Below, piece after piece: positions 1 to 5,999 of a DNA stretch of 12,190 nt; position 1 is the stretch's first letter, and every line of letters starts with the position of its first letter. A program made the position numbers and the translations under genes. The notes under the pieces were generated by a model. It saw only the letters and a list, made by a program, of their open reading frames with translations, was not told the origin of the DNA and did no database searches. Source of the DNA: Flavobacterium psychrophilum (GTDB taxonomy: Bacteria > Bacteroidota > Bacteroidia > Flavobacteriales > Flavobacteriaceae); assembly GCA_945861915.1 (NCBI GenBank), contig CAMAWK010000053.1, forward strand, positions 1-12,190, given 5' to 3'.

Positions 1-30
1 GGGTTTTGGATTGAATATTTTGTTCATTTA

Positions 31-115
31 TTTAGCTTTTAGCTATTAGCCTTTAGCTATTAGCTTTTTTGAATTTAAAATTTGAATGCTAATGGCTAAT
101 AGCCAACTGCTAAAG
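31..115. repeat. TAGC-rich tandem and inverted repeat block downstream of hisG
   Basis: The 14-base unit TTTAGCTATTAGCC occurs at 38-51 and again, with its last base changed, at 52-65. A further partial unit lies at 31-37. The segment at about 88-113 is an imperfect reverse complement of 39-64, so the whole block can fold into a long hairpin around the AT-rich centre at 66-87. The block lies just after the hisG stop, where the next his gene would be expected beyond the window edge. It may be a REP-like dispersed intergenic repeat or a processing or partial-termination structure inside the his operon. Its copy number cannot be judged from this window. Confidence 0.6.
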
Positions 116-117
116 GC

Positions 118-975
118 TTACAGCACCATTTTCTCGATTGGGCAAACCAAAATTCCTTCGGCTCCGGCTTCTTTCAATTGGTCGATAACATCCCAAAAAG
201 TATCTTTGTCGATTACAGTATGAACACTGCTCCAACCTTCTTGTGCCAATGGCATTACTGTAGCACTTTTTAGAACTGGCAAAATAGTACTTACCGCTTC
301 AATTTTGTCATTAGGAACGTTCATCAAAATATATTTTGAGTTTCGAGCTCTTAGAACAGCATCAATTCGGAAAAGCAATTTATCAATCAGACTTTGAACT
401 TCGGGTGTTACTTTCGGAGAAACCGCTAAAACAGCTTCGCTTTTAAAAATAACTTCTACTTCTTTTAAATTATTTTTAAACAACGTACTTCCGCTAGAAA
501 CGATGTCTACAATTCCGTCGGCAAGACCAATATTGGGTGCAATTTCTACAGAACCTGAAATTTGGTGAATATCAACCTTCATCCCAAAAGAGGCAAAATA
601 TTCGATAACGGTATTAGGATACGAAGTAGCAATTCGCATACCTTCTAAATCTTTTATCGATTGATAATCAAACGTTTTAGGGACAGCTACCGAAACTTTA
701 CATTTAGAAAATCCTAATTTTTTAATTACTTTGATATTTTTTCCTTTTTCGACCAAGAGATTATCACCAACAATGGCAATATCTACTACTCCATCGATTA
801 AATACTGCGGAATATCGGAATTTCTGAGATACAAAACTTCTAAAGGAAAATTAGTAGCCGACGCTTTTAATTGATCATTTCCATTGTCGATAGAAATACC
901 ACAATCTTTTAGAATTTGAATGCTATCTTCGTTTAAACGACCCGATTTTTGAATGGCAATTTTTAAGATACTCAT
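118..975 (-). CDS. hisG: ATP phosphoribosyltransferase, long form (HisG)
   Basis: This enzyme catalyses the first step of histidine biosynthesis: ATP plus PRPP give phosphoribosyl-ATP in the cytoplasm. The 285 residues match the long, HisZ-independent form. The N-terminal KIAIQKSGRL (5-14) and VDIAIVGDNLL (64-74) are family motifs. The PRPP-binding segment is DGIVDIVSSGSTL (153-165), where the usual VSTG is VSSG. The C-terminal HisG_C domain runs from about 212 to 285 and includes MPLAQEGWSSVHTVI (241-255) and GILVCPIEKM (274-283). In long-form enzymes this domain binds histidine for feedback inhibition. The ATG at 975 is the only plausible start; no Shine-Dalgarno sequence is visible, as is normal in Bacteroidota. 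The gene follows a histidine leader peptide and attenuator (1049-1148), so it is probably the first structural gene of the his operon. Family assignment is near certain. Confidence 0.97.
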   Translation of the reverse strand: MSILKIAIQKSGRLNEDSIQILKDCGISIDNGNDQLKASATNFPLEVLYLRNSDIPQYLIDGVVDIAIVGDNLLVEKGKNIKVIKKLGFSKCKVSVAVPKTFDYQSIKDLEGMRIATSYPNTVIEYFASFGMKVDIHQISGSVEIAPNIGLADGIVDIVSSGSTLFKNNLKEVEVIFKSEAVLAVSPKVTPEVQSLIDKLLFRIDAVLRARNSKYILMNVPNDKIEAVSTILPVLKSATVMPLAQEGWSSVHTVIDKDTFWDVIDQLKEAGAEGILVCPIEKMVL

Positions 976-1030
976 TGTATGTTTGTTGTTTTGTGTTTAA
1001 AATTTACTTAGCTGCTTTTGAATTAAAATA

Positions 1031-1063
1031 AAAAACCCGTTTGAAGTACTCAAACGGGTTTTT
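1031..1063 (-). terminator. his operon attenuator terminator
   Basis: Two perfectly complementary 14-base arms (1031-1044 and 1050-1063; core CCCGTTTGA / TCAAACGGG) flank a 5-base loop. On the minus strand the stem is followed by a T-rich run, so it is an intrinsic terminator. It lies between the leader peptide stop (1089) and the hisG start (975). That is where a transcription-attenuation terminator belongs rather than the end of a gene. Its 5' arm overlaps the proposed antiterminator partner at 1049-1056. Confidence 0.93.
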
Positions 1064-1105
1064 AAATATGTGATTTACACGCATATCATTAACACATCGC
1101 TTGAG
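1049..1105 (-). promoter_or_regulatory. predicted his antiterminator structure
   Basis: On the minus-strand transcript, CTCAAGCG (1105-1098), inside the leader reading frame, can pair with CGTTTGAG (1056-1049). That is 8 pairs including one G-U. CGTTTGAG covers most of the 5' arm of the terminator. Directly adjoining, ATGTG (1097-1093) can pair with CACAT (1072-1068), extending the stem across an 11-base one-sided bulge. This structure and the terminator exclude each other. A ribosome stalled at the His codons (1130-1119) should leave 1105 onward free, whereas one that reaches the stop at 1089 covers it. The pairing was found by eye; no folding energy was computed. Confidence 0.7.
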
Positions 1106-1148
1106 AGCAATATTGAAAATGATGATGATGCAATTGATTTGATACCAT
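1089..1148 (-). CDS. histidine operon leader peptide
   Basis: This 19-codon frame, ATG at 1148 to TAA at 1089, encodes MVSNQLHHHHFQYCSQAMC. Four consecutive CAT codons occupy 1119-1130. The frame lies about 30 bases after the predicted transcription start and directly before the attenuator terminator and hisG. The role inferred is sensing charged tRNA-His: scarcity stalls the ribosome on the His run, antitermination follows, and the his genes are expressed. The peptide itself probably has no function after synthesis. The His run, its position and the paired stems fit together too well to be chance. No Shine-Dalgarno sequence is apparent. Confidence 0.92.
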   Translation of the reverse strand: MVSNQLHHHHFQYCSQAMC

Positions 1149-1182
1149 AAATATTAAATTAACTAATCTTGTAATTCGTTTG

Positions 1183-1214
1183 CAAATATAAAATAAAAAA
1201 TAAATACGAAGCAA
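1183..1214 (-). promoter_or_regulatory. his operon promoter
   Basis: On the minus strand TATATTTG (1190-1183) matches the Bacteroidota -7 consensus TAnnTTTG exactly. A TTG at 1214-1212 lies 21 bases upstream as the -33 element. Transcription should start near 1177, leaving about 30 bases before the leader ATG at 1148. The assignment rests on consensus only. Confidence 0.7.
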
Positions 1215-1243
1215 TTTTTAATTTGGTAATCTTTCAATAAAGA

Positions 1244-1287
1244 AAAAACATCTACATGTAGCTTTGAAACTACTTGTAAATGTTTTT
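1244..1287 (-). terminator. pckA terminator
   Basis: Two 18-base arms (1244-1261 and 1270-1287) pair with two mismatches around an 8-base loop. On the minus strand the stem is followed by a run of T. It lies just past the pckA stop (1302) and before the his promoter, so it separates the two units. The outer pairs are A-T, so it could also work for plus-strand transcription. Confidence 0.8.
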
Positions 1288-1301
1288 ATGGATAAATAAT
1301 T

Positions 1302-2924
1302 CTAATTTAAAACAGAAACTTCAATTTGAGGTCCAGCAGCAACTAGTCGTTTTCCTTCCTCAGTGTTTGTATATTGTTCGAAATTTTTGATATAACGAGC
1401 AGACAAGTCTTTTGCTTTGCGTTCCCATTCAGCTTTGTCTTTATACGTATCTCTTGGGTCTAATAATCCTTCGCTAACGCCTGTCAAAGCAGTCGGGATT
1501 GTTAAATTTAAGAATGGAATATCACTAGTTTCAGCAGAATCAATTTCACTATTGATAATGGCGTCAATGATAGCTCTGGTGTTTTTTAGGGAAATTCTTT
1601 TCCCAGTTCCGTTCCAACCTGTATTAACGAGATACGCTTTTGCATTGTGCTCCTTCATTTTTCCAATTAATGTTTTAGAATACATGGTAGGATGCAAAGT
1701 TAAAAACGCTTCGCCAAAAGCTGGTGAGAATGAAGGTTGAGGCTCAGTAATTCCTCTTTCGGTACCTGCTAATTTAGAAGTGTAACCACAAAGAAAATGA
1801 TATTGCGCTTGATCTTCATCTAAGATTGAAACTGGAGGCAAAACACCAAAAGCATCAGCTGAAAGATAAATGATTTTACTTGCATGACCTGCTTTAGACG
1901 GAAGGACTATTTTATTAATATGGTAAATCGGATAAGAAACCCTTGAATTTTCGGTGATAGAATGGTCAAAATAATTAATTTCACCATATTCATCAACAAT
2001 CACATTTTCAAGTAAAGAATCGCGTTTTATAGCTCTCCAGATATCGGGTTCGTTGTTTTCGCTCAAGTCAATTACTTTGGCATAACAACCACCTTCATAA
2101 TTAAAGACTCCATTATTGTCCCATCCATGTTCATCATCGCCTATTAAATAACGTTTAGGATCGGCAGAAAGTGTGGTTTTTCCTGTCCCTGAAAGTCCAA
2201 AAAATACGGCTACATCTCCACTCTCCCCGACGTTTGCAGAACAATGCATCGAAGCCATTCCTTTTAGTGGAAGGTAATAATTCATCATGGCAAACATTCC
2301 TTTTTTCATTTCACCTCCATACCAAGTTCCGCCAATAATTTGAATTTTTTCAGTTAAATTAAACAGCACAAAGTTTTCAGAGTTCAACTCATGTTCTTTC
2401 CAATCAGGATTTGTTGCTTTAGAACCGTTCATTACAACAAAATCTGGTTTTCCGAAAGTTTCTAATTCATAAATGGAAGGGCGAATAAACATGTTAGTTA
2501 CAAAATGAGCTTGCCAAGCAACTTCCATTATGAAACGAACTTTTAAACGTGTATCGGCATTTGTACCACAAAATGCATCTACTACATATAATTTTGGAGA
2601 AGTGGAAAGTTGCTCTAAAACTAGCGCTTTTAAATCATCCCAAACTGGTTTTGTGGTCGGGAAATTCACTTTATCATCCCAATAAATAGTGTCTTTTGTA
2701 ATTTCATCTTTTACAATATATCTGTCTTTTGGAGAACGTCCTGTGAAAATTCCTGTTTTTACAGCAACTGCACCAGTATCTGTTAAAGCTCCTTTTTCAT
2801 AACCTTTTCTTTTATGAGAAACTTCCGCTTGATATAATTCTTCATAAGAAGGGTTGTAAGCTACTTCATGATAGCCTGTAATTCCTAAATCATGTAATTC
2901 CTGAATAATTTTAATGTTTTTCAT
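1302..2924 (-). CDS. pckA: phosphoenolpyruvate carboxykinase (ATP)
   Basis: This enzyme interconverts oxaloacetate plus ATP with PEP plus ADP plus CO2 (EC 4.1.1.49 type). It is used in gluconeogenesis or, in some anaerobes, in reverse to make oxaloacetate. The 540 residues equal the usual length. Visible signatures are [11 protein letters not shown] (61-71), the PEPCK P-loop [16 protein letters not shown] (243-258), the metal-binding GDDEHGWDN (262-270) and [10 protein letters not shown] (434-443). I start it at the ATG at 2924. The frame can be extended to a TTG at 2969, but that TTG is the last three bases of the predicted -7 element (2967-2974), so it would lie upstream of the transcript. 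The gene diverges from the transporter at 3206 and ends at a strong stem-loop. A Crp/Fnr-type box sits in the position of a class II activator site. No odd residues were seen. Confidence 0.97.
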   Translation of the reverse strand: MKNIKIIQELHDLGITGYHEVAYNPSYEELYQAEVSHKRKGYEKGALTDTGAVAVKTGIFTGRSPKDRYIVKDEITKDTIYWDDKVNFPTTKPVWDDLKALVLEQLSTSPKLYVVDAFCGTNADTRLKVRFIMEVAWQAHFVTNMFIRPSIYELETFGKPDFVVMNGSKATNPDWKEHELNSENFVLFNLTEKIQIIGGTWYGGEMKKGMFAMMNYYLPLKGMASMHCSANVGESGDVAVFFGLSGTGKTTLSADPKRYLIGDDEHGWDNNGVFNYEGGCYAKVIDLSENNEPDIWRAIKRDSLLENVIVDEYGEINYFDHSITENSRVSYPIYHINKIVLPSKAGHASKIIYLSADAFGVLPPVSILDEDQAQYHFLCGYTSKLAGTERGITEPQPSFSPAFGEAFLTLHPTMYSKTLIGKMKEHNAKAYLVNTGWNGTGKRISLKNTRAIIDAIINSEIDSAETSDIPFLNLTIPTALTGVSEGLLDPRDTYKDKAEWERKAKDLSARYIKNFEQYTNTEEGKRLVAAGPQIEVSVLN

Positions 2925-2966
2925 AATGCACTGTTTTAAAAAATTGTTAGTTCTAAATTTCTTTAC

Positions 2967-2974
2967 CAAAATTA
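2967..2974 (-). promoter_or_regulatory. pckA promoter -7 element
   Basis: The minus-strand TAATTTTG matches TAnnTTTG. No TTG stands at the usual -33 distance. Instead the TGATTTTTATCA dyad (2998-3009) is centred 36.5 bp upstream of the final G. With a start near 2961 this places the dyad at about -42, a class II activator position. The untranslated leader before the ATG at 2924 would be about 37 bases. Confidence 0.6.
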
Positions 2975-2997
2975 TAATTCAAATCAGACATAAAAAC

Positions 2998-3009
2998 TGA
3001 TTTTTATCA
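2998..3009. promoter_or_regulatory. Crp/Fnr-type operator, pckA-proximal
   Basis: The dyad TGAT-TTTT-ATCA fits the TTGAT-N4-ATCAA pattern known for FNR-type regulators, with C and T as the outer bases (CTGATTTTTATCAT, 2997-3010). The same 14-mer recurs at 3133-3146. A degenerate half-site-like stretch lies closer to pckA at about 2977-2988. The regulator is not encoded in the window. Confidence 0.65.
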
Positions 3010-3132
3010 TGTTATCCTAAAAAAAAATAACGAAAACGATTTAGGCTTAATGCTATAATTTAAAAAGGTTTTCGAATGTTTCAACTAATGCAATATCTTA
3101 TTTTTTAAAACATTAATTTTACGAAAAATAAG

Positions 3133-3146
3133 CTGATTTTTATCAT
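3133..3146. promoter_or_regulatory. Crp/Fnr-type operator, transporter-proximal
   Basis: This is an exact second copy of CTGATTTTTATCAT; the core dyad occupies 3134-3145. Its centre lies 36.5 bp from the last base of the predicted -7 element of the transporter (3169-3176), the same spacing as at pckA. Both promoters lack a -33 TTG, so dependence on an activator is plausible. Confidence 0.65.
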
Positions 3147-3168
3147 AAAAGCGGTAAAAAAAAGGTTG

Positions 3169-3176
3169 TTATTTTG
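3169..3176 (+). promoter_or_regulatory. transporter promoter -7 element
   Basis: TTATTTTG matches TAnnTTTG at 7 of 8 positions. A start near 3182 leaves about 24 bases before the ATG at 3206. No -33 TTG is present. The spacing to the upstream Crp/Fnr-type box mirrors the pckA side and is the main reason for calling it. Confidence 0.5.
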
Positions 3177-3205
3177 CACTACATTTTAACTTAAATCATA
3201 AAATT

Positions 3206-4906
3206 ATGTTTGATTGGTTTTACACTTTATTTTCTCCTGTTAAAGAACCCGAAATGACACAATCTTTGATTGTATTATTTATGGCAATTAGCATTGGTTT
3301 TTTTGTTGGCAAACTGAAAATTGGCAGCGTTTCGTTAGGCGTTTCTGCAGTACTATTCGTAGGACTTTTTTTGGGGCATTTTGGATATAGTATGAATCCG
3401 GAATTAATTCAATTCGTTAGAGAATTTGGTTTAATTCTTTTTGTTTATGGTATTGGAATTCAGGTTGGTCCTACTTTTTTTTCCTCCTTTAAAAAGGAAG
3501 GAGTGGTTTTTAATGCTTTAGGAATCGGAACGGTACTTTTGGGCGGAATAATTACCTATTTAATCCATTTGTTTGCCAATATAAAAATGGAAAATGCTGT
3601 GGGTTTAATGTCGGGTTCTGTGACCAATACTCCAGGACTTGGTGCTGCAAAATCGACATTGATAGAAATTCAAAAACAATTAAACCTTCCTGTCGATCAC
3701 TTTTCAGATCCAGCTATTGCTTATGCTATTACCTATCCAATTGGTGTTTTTGGAATTATTTTAATCATTATTTTATCTAAAAACTTGTTGAAAATTGATT
3801 TAAAAAACGAAGTAGTTTTACTTAAAAAAATGAATAAGGATGCTGAAAATAAAATTATTCATCAAAAATGCAGAGTAACTAAACCGGAAGCAATCGGAAA
3901 AACAATTAGACAAATTTTTAAAGAATATGCCATTGAAAATGTAATTATTTCAAGGCAAAAACACAGTGGAACCAGAGTAGTTTATTCGCCTTCTTTAGAC
4001 ACAATCATTAATAAAAAAGATGTTTTGATGGTGGTTGCCAAACAAAGTGATATTACTAATTTTATTAACATCGTTGGAAAAATATCTACTGATTTATTTA
4101 TTGAATCCGAAGAAGATGTTACTACAAAAATCTTGAGTGTAACTAAAAAAACTGCTACTCATAAAACACTGGCTCAATTGGATTTATATTATCATTATAA
4201 TGTAAAAGTTACACGAGTTATTCGGTCAGGGTTAGAAATTTTGGCACAACCCTCGCTAGAACTTTTTTATGGTGACACATTAATGGTTGTTGGTGATAGA
4301 AAAGCCATTGAAGAAGCGGAGAAAATAATAGGTAATTCTAAAAAAATCCTTTTAGAACCTGATTTCCTATCCCTTTTTGGGGGACTTATTTTTGGCGTAA
4401 TCATTGGTTCAATACCTATTTTAATACCCACTCTGCCAGTTCCTCTAAAATTAGGTTTGGCAGCTGGTCCGCTTTTGGCAGCCCTTTTTATTAGTCGATA
4501 TGGTGGTGTGGGCGTGATTCATTCTTACATAAATAATGGTGCAATTCATTTTATGAAAGATTTAGGAATCTGTTTGTTTTTTGCCGCAGTGGGAATAAAA
4601 GCTGGACATGGATTTTATGATAATTTCATCGAAAATAACGGTTGGATGTGGATTTATTATGGGTGCTTTATTACCTTCATTCCGCTCACTCTTTTGGTGC
4701 TAATTAGCCGATTTGTGCTTAAACTTAATTTTTATCAGATGGTAGGAATTATGAGTGGCGCTTATACAGATCCTGCTGCTTTAGCATTTAGCACTAAATA
4801 TCTAGATTCTGATATTCCTAATCAATCCTATGCAACCGTTTATCCGTTGGTTACCATTAGTAGAATTTTAGTCGCTCAATTGCTAATTTTGCTTTTTGCA
4901 AGTTGA
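3206..4906 (+). CDS. AspT/YidE/YbjL-family transporter with two RCK_C (TrkA_C) domains
   Basis: This is an inner-membrane transporter of the aspartate:alanine antiporter superfamily, 566 residues, close to E. coli YidE and YbjL in size. It has the family's two-half build. Hydrophobic segments fill about 19-190, two RCK_C-like soluble domains lie at about 205-290 and 298-378, and a second membrane block covers about 385-565. Each membrane half carries a matching motif: GLMSGSVTNTPGLGAAKSTL (133-152) and GIMSGAYTDPAALAFSTKYL (514-533). Known members exchange aspartate for alanine (AspT) or export succinate (Corynebacterium SucE; YbjL is implicated in E. coli). The substrate here cannot be read from the sequence. 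The divergent pckA and the shared operator favour a C4-dicarboxylate or amino acid tied to oxaloacetate, which is inference. The ATG at 3206 fits the promoter; a later Met (17) is less likely. Confidence 0.9.
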   Translation: MFDWFYTLFSPVKEPEMTQSLIVLFMAISIGFFVGKLKIGSVSLGVSAVLFVGLFLGHFGYSMNPELIQFVREFGLILFVYGIGIQVGPTFFSSFKKEGVVFNALGIGTVLLGGIITYLIHLFANIKMENAVGLMSGSVTNTPGLGAAKSTLIEIQKQLNLPVDHFSDPAIAYAITYPIGVFGIILIIILSKNLLKIDLKNEVVLLKKMNKDAENKIIHQKCRVTKPEAIGKTIRQIFKEYAIENVIISRQKHSGTRVVYSPSLDTIINKKDVLMVVAKQSDITNFINIVGKISTDLFIESEEDVTTKILSVTKKTATHKTLAQLDLYYHYNVKVTRVIRSGLEILAQPSLELFYGDTLMVVGDRKAIEEAEKIIGNSKKILLEPDFLSLFGGLIFGVIIGSIPILIPTLPVPLKLGLAAGPLLAALFISRYGGVGVIHSYINNGAIHFMKDLGICLFFAAVGIKAGHGFYDNFIENNGWMWIYYGCFITFIPLTLLVLISRFVLKLNFYQMVGIMSGAYTDPAALAFSTKYLDSDIPNQSYATVYPLVTISRILVAQLLILLFAS

Positions 4907-4927
4907 TAAATTGAGTTTAACAAAATA

Positions 4928-4962
4928 AAAATGAGGCTAACTTTAAAAATTATCCTCATTTT
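4928..4962. terminator. bidirectional terminator between convergent genes
   Basis: The arms AAAATGAGG (4928-4936) and CCTCATTTT (4954-4962) form a 9-bp stem with a 17-base loop. T-rich sequence follows on both strands. The stem lies between the transporter stop (4906, plus) and the stop of the small membrane protein (4984, minus), so it can serve both. Confidence 0.75.
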
Positions 4963-4983
4963 ATGTTTTTGAATTATATTTAA

Positions 4984-5451
4984 TTATTCTTTTTCCTCCA
5001 GTATAATCGCATTTTCTCTAATTTCAGTGTGACGAATTTCGCCTCCTGTTGTTCCTGTTCTTTGTCCCAGAAAAACACCAACTATTGCAACTGTTAAAAC
5101 CACGTAAGAAACTAAAGTTGCTTTTGCCATATTTTTAATATTAAAATACAAGCCTACAATTGATACAAGACCCAACAAATACAAAACAAGAGCTAATTTC
5201 TCCGCTATTTCTTCGTGTTCGTGAATAATTTGTTTTCCAATAGATGGCATATCTTCAACCATTTCTTCAGCTCCTTCGCCAGTTGACATACTTATAAATG
5301 CAAAAATTGCCGCAATTATAAACAATACATATGCAGTGTTTTTAACGGAATTGTTTTTTAAAATGATTCCTGCAATCAAAATTCCTAATCCAAGAATGGT
5401 TCCAATAATTGGAAAATGGTTTACTACCAAATGTAAATGTGCGTCGTTCAT
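4984..5451 (-). CDS. small four-helix membrane protein, DUF2231-like
   Basis: This 155-residue protein has four predicted membrane helices (about 12-31, 38-56, 85-104, 112-130) and no signal peptide. Histidines lie near membrane edges: H5, H7 and H12 in HLHLVVNHFP, H77 and H79 in HEHEE, and H141 in the C-terminal tail. STGEGAEEMVE (56-66) follows helix 2. The pattern of an early HFP, a (T/S)GE.AE segment and a mid-protein His resembles DUF2231-type membrane proteins, which have been proposed to bind haem. That assignment comes from memory of the family pattern and is tentative. It lies 17 bases after the DinB-like gene and appears to be the last gene of the ppc operon. No function can be assigned. 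Start ATG at 5451. Confidence 0.75.
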   Translation of the reverse strand: MNDAHLHLVVNHFPIIGTILGLGILIAGIILKNNSVKNTAYVLFIIAAIFAFISMSTGEGAEEMVEDMPSIGKQIIHEHEEIAEKLALVLYLLGLVSIVGLYFNIKNMAKATLVSYVVLTVAIVGVFLGQRTGTTGGEIRHTEIRENAIILEEKE

Positions 5452-5468
5452 ATTTTTTTTTATTAAAA

Positions 5469-5987
5469 CTATAAATATCTTTCTTCAAAAACTTTAAAAT
5501 GATGTTGTTGGTGTCCGATAATCATAAAACCCAAAGCCCTGACAGATATAGAATGTCCAGATGCAAAGCCTTGCCTATTTAATTGTTCATCGGAAAAACT
5601 CTTGAAAAGCAATACTGTAGTTTTCCTAACTAATTTTAATTCTGTTAGCAATTCTTGAATAGTTCTATTGTTGGCTTCGGCATTGTCTACATATTCATTT
5701 TCATCAAAACCAGGCAAAGGTGTTTTGTCATTTCTTGAAACTCTCAGAGCACGATAACTAAAAATTCTTTCGGTATCAATAATGTGCTGAATAATTTCTT
5801 TAATTGTCCATTTTCTCTCAGCATATCGGTATTCCAATTTTTCTGTTGGCAAAGTTTCAACCAATGAAATCATCAAATCAATTTCGTTTTCCAATCCTTC
5901 AATTAAATCAACAGATGGATTTACAATTTTAATGTAAGTAGCATTAAATGTAGAATATTCTGAAATTGGTACTTCATTCGATTTCAT
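5469..5987 (-). CDS. DinB/YfiT-like putative metal-dependent protein
   Basis: This 172-residue soluble protein is predicted to be a four-helix bundle of the DinB_2 family. The family pattern is visible. WTIKEIIQHIIDTE (60-73) gives the first metal-ligand His, H68, and GHQQHHFKVFEERYL (158-172) gives H159 and H163 in an HxxxH arrangement. LPGFDENEYV (91-100) is the loop often seen between helices in this family. Members include nucleophile-conjugating enzymes such as bacillithiol transferases, and many of unknown activity, so substrate and reaction are not assigned. It starts 12 bases after the ppc stop and is followed 17 bases later by the membrane protein, so cotranscription is likely. A link to PEP carboxylase is not obvious. 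Confidence 0.85.
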   Translation of the reverse strand: MKSNEVPISEYSTFNATYIKIVNPSVDLIEGLENEIDLMISLVETLPTEKLEYRYAERKWTIKEIIQHIIDTERIFSYRALRVSRNDKTPLPGFDENEYVDNAEANNRTIQELLTELKLVRKTTVLLFKSFSDEQLNRQGFASGHSISVRALGFMIIGHQQHHFKVFEERYL

Positions 5988-5999
5988 ACAAAATTAATT

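Noticed and set aside
1119..1130. ATG-triplet run that could be read as a simple microsatellite
   Set aside because: It is only four units and is explained as the four His codons of the leader peptide on the minus strand.
1417..1740. Open frame of 107 codons on the plus strand
   Set aside because: It lies wholly antisense inside pckA, has no promoter or recognisable motif, and pckA's catalytic motifs prove the minus strand is coding.
3011..3031. GTTAT / ATAAC inverted repeat in the pckA-transporter intergenic region
   Set aside because: Only five base pairs in an A-rich stretch; it is too weak to call a structure or operator.
5989..5996. TAATTTTG on the minus strand, a perfect -7 match just before the DinB-like gene
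   Set aside because: A start about 6 bases downstream would fall at or inside the ATG (5987), there is no -33 element, and the 12-base gap to ppc favours cotranscription.
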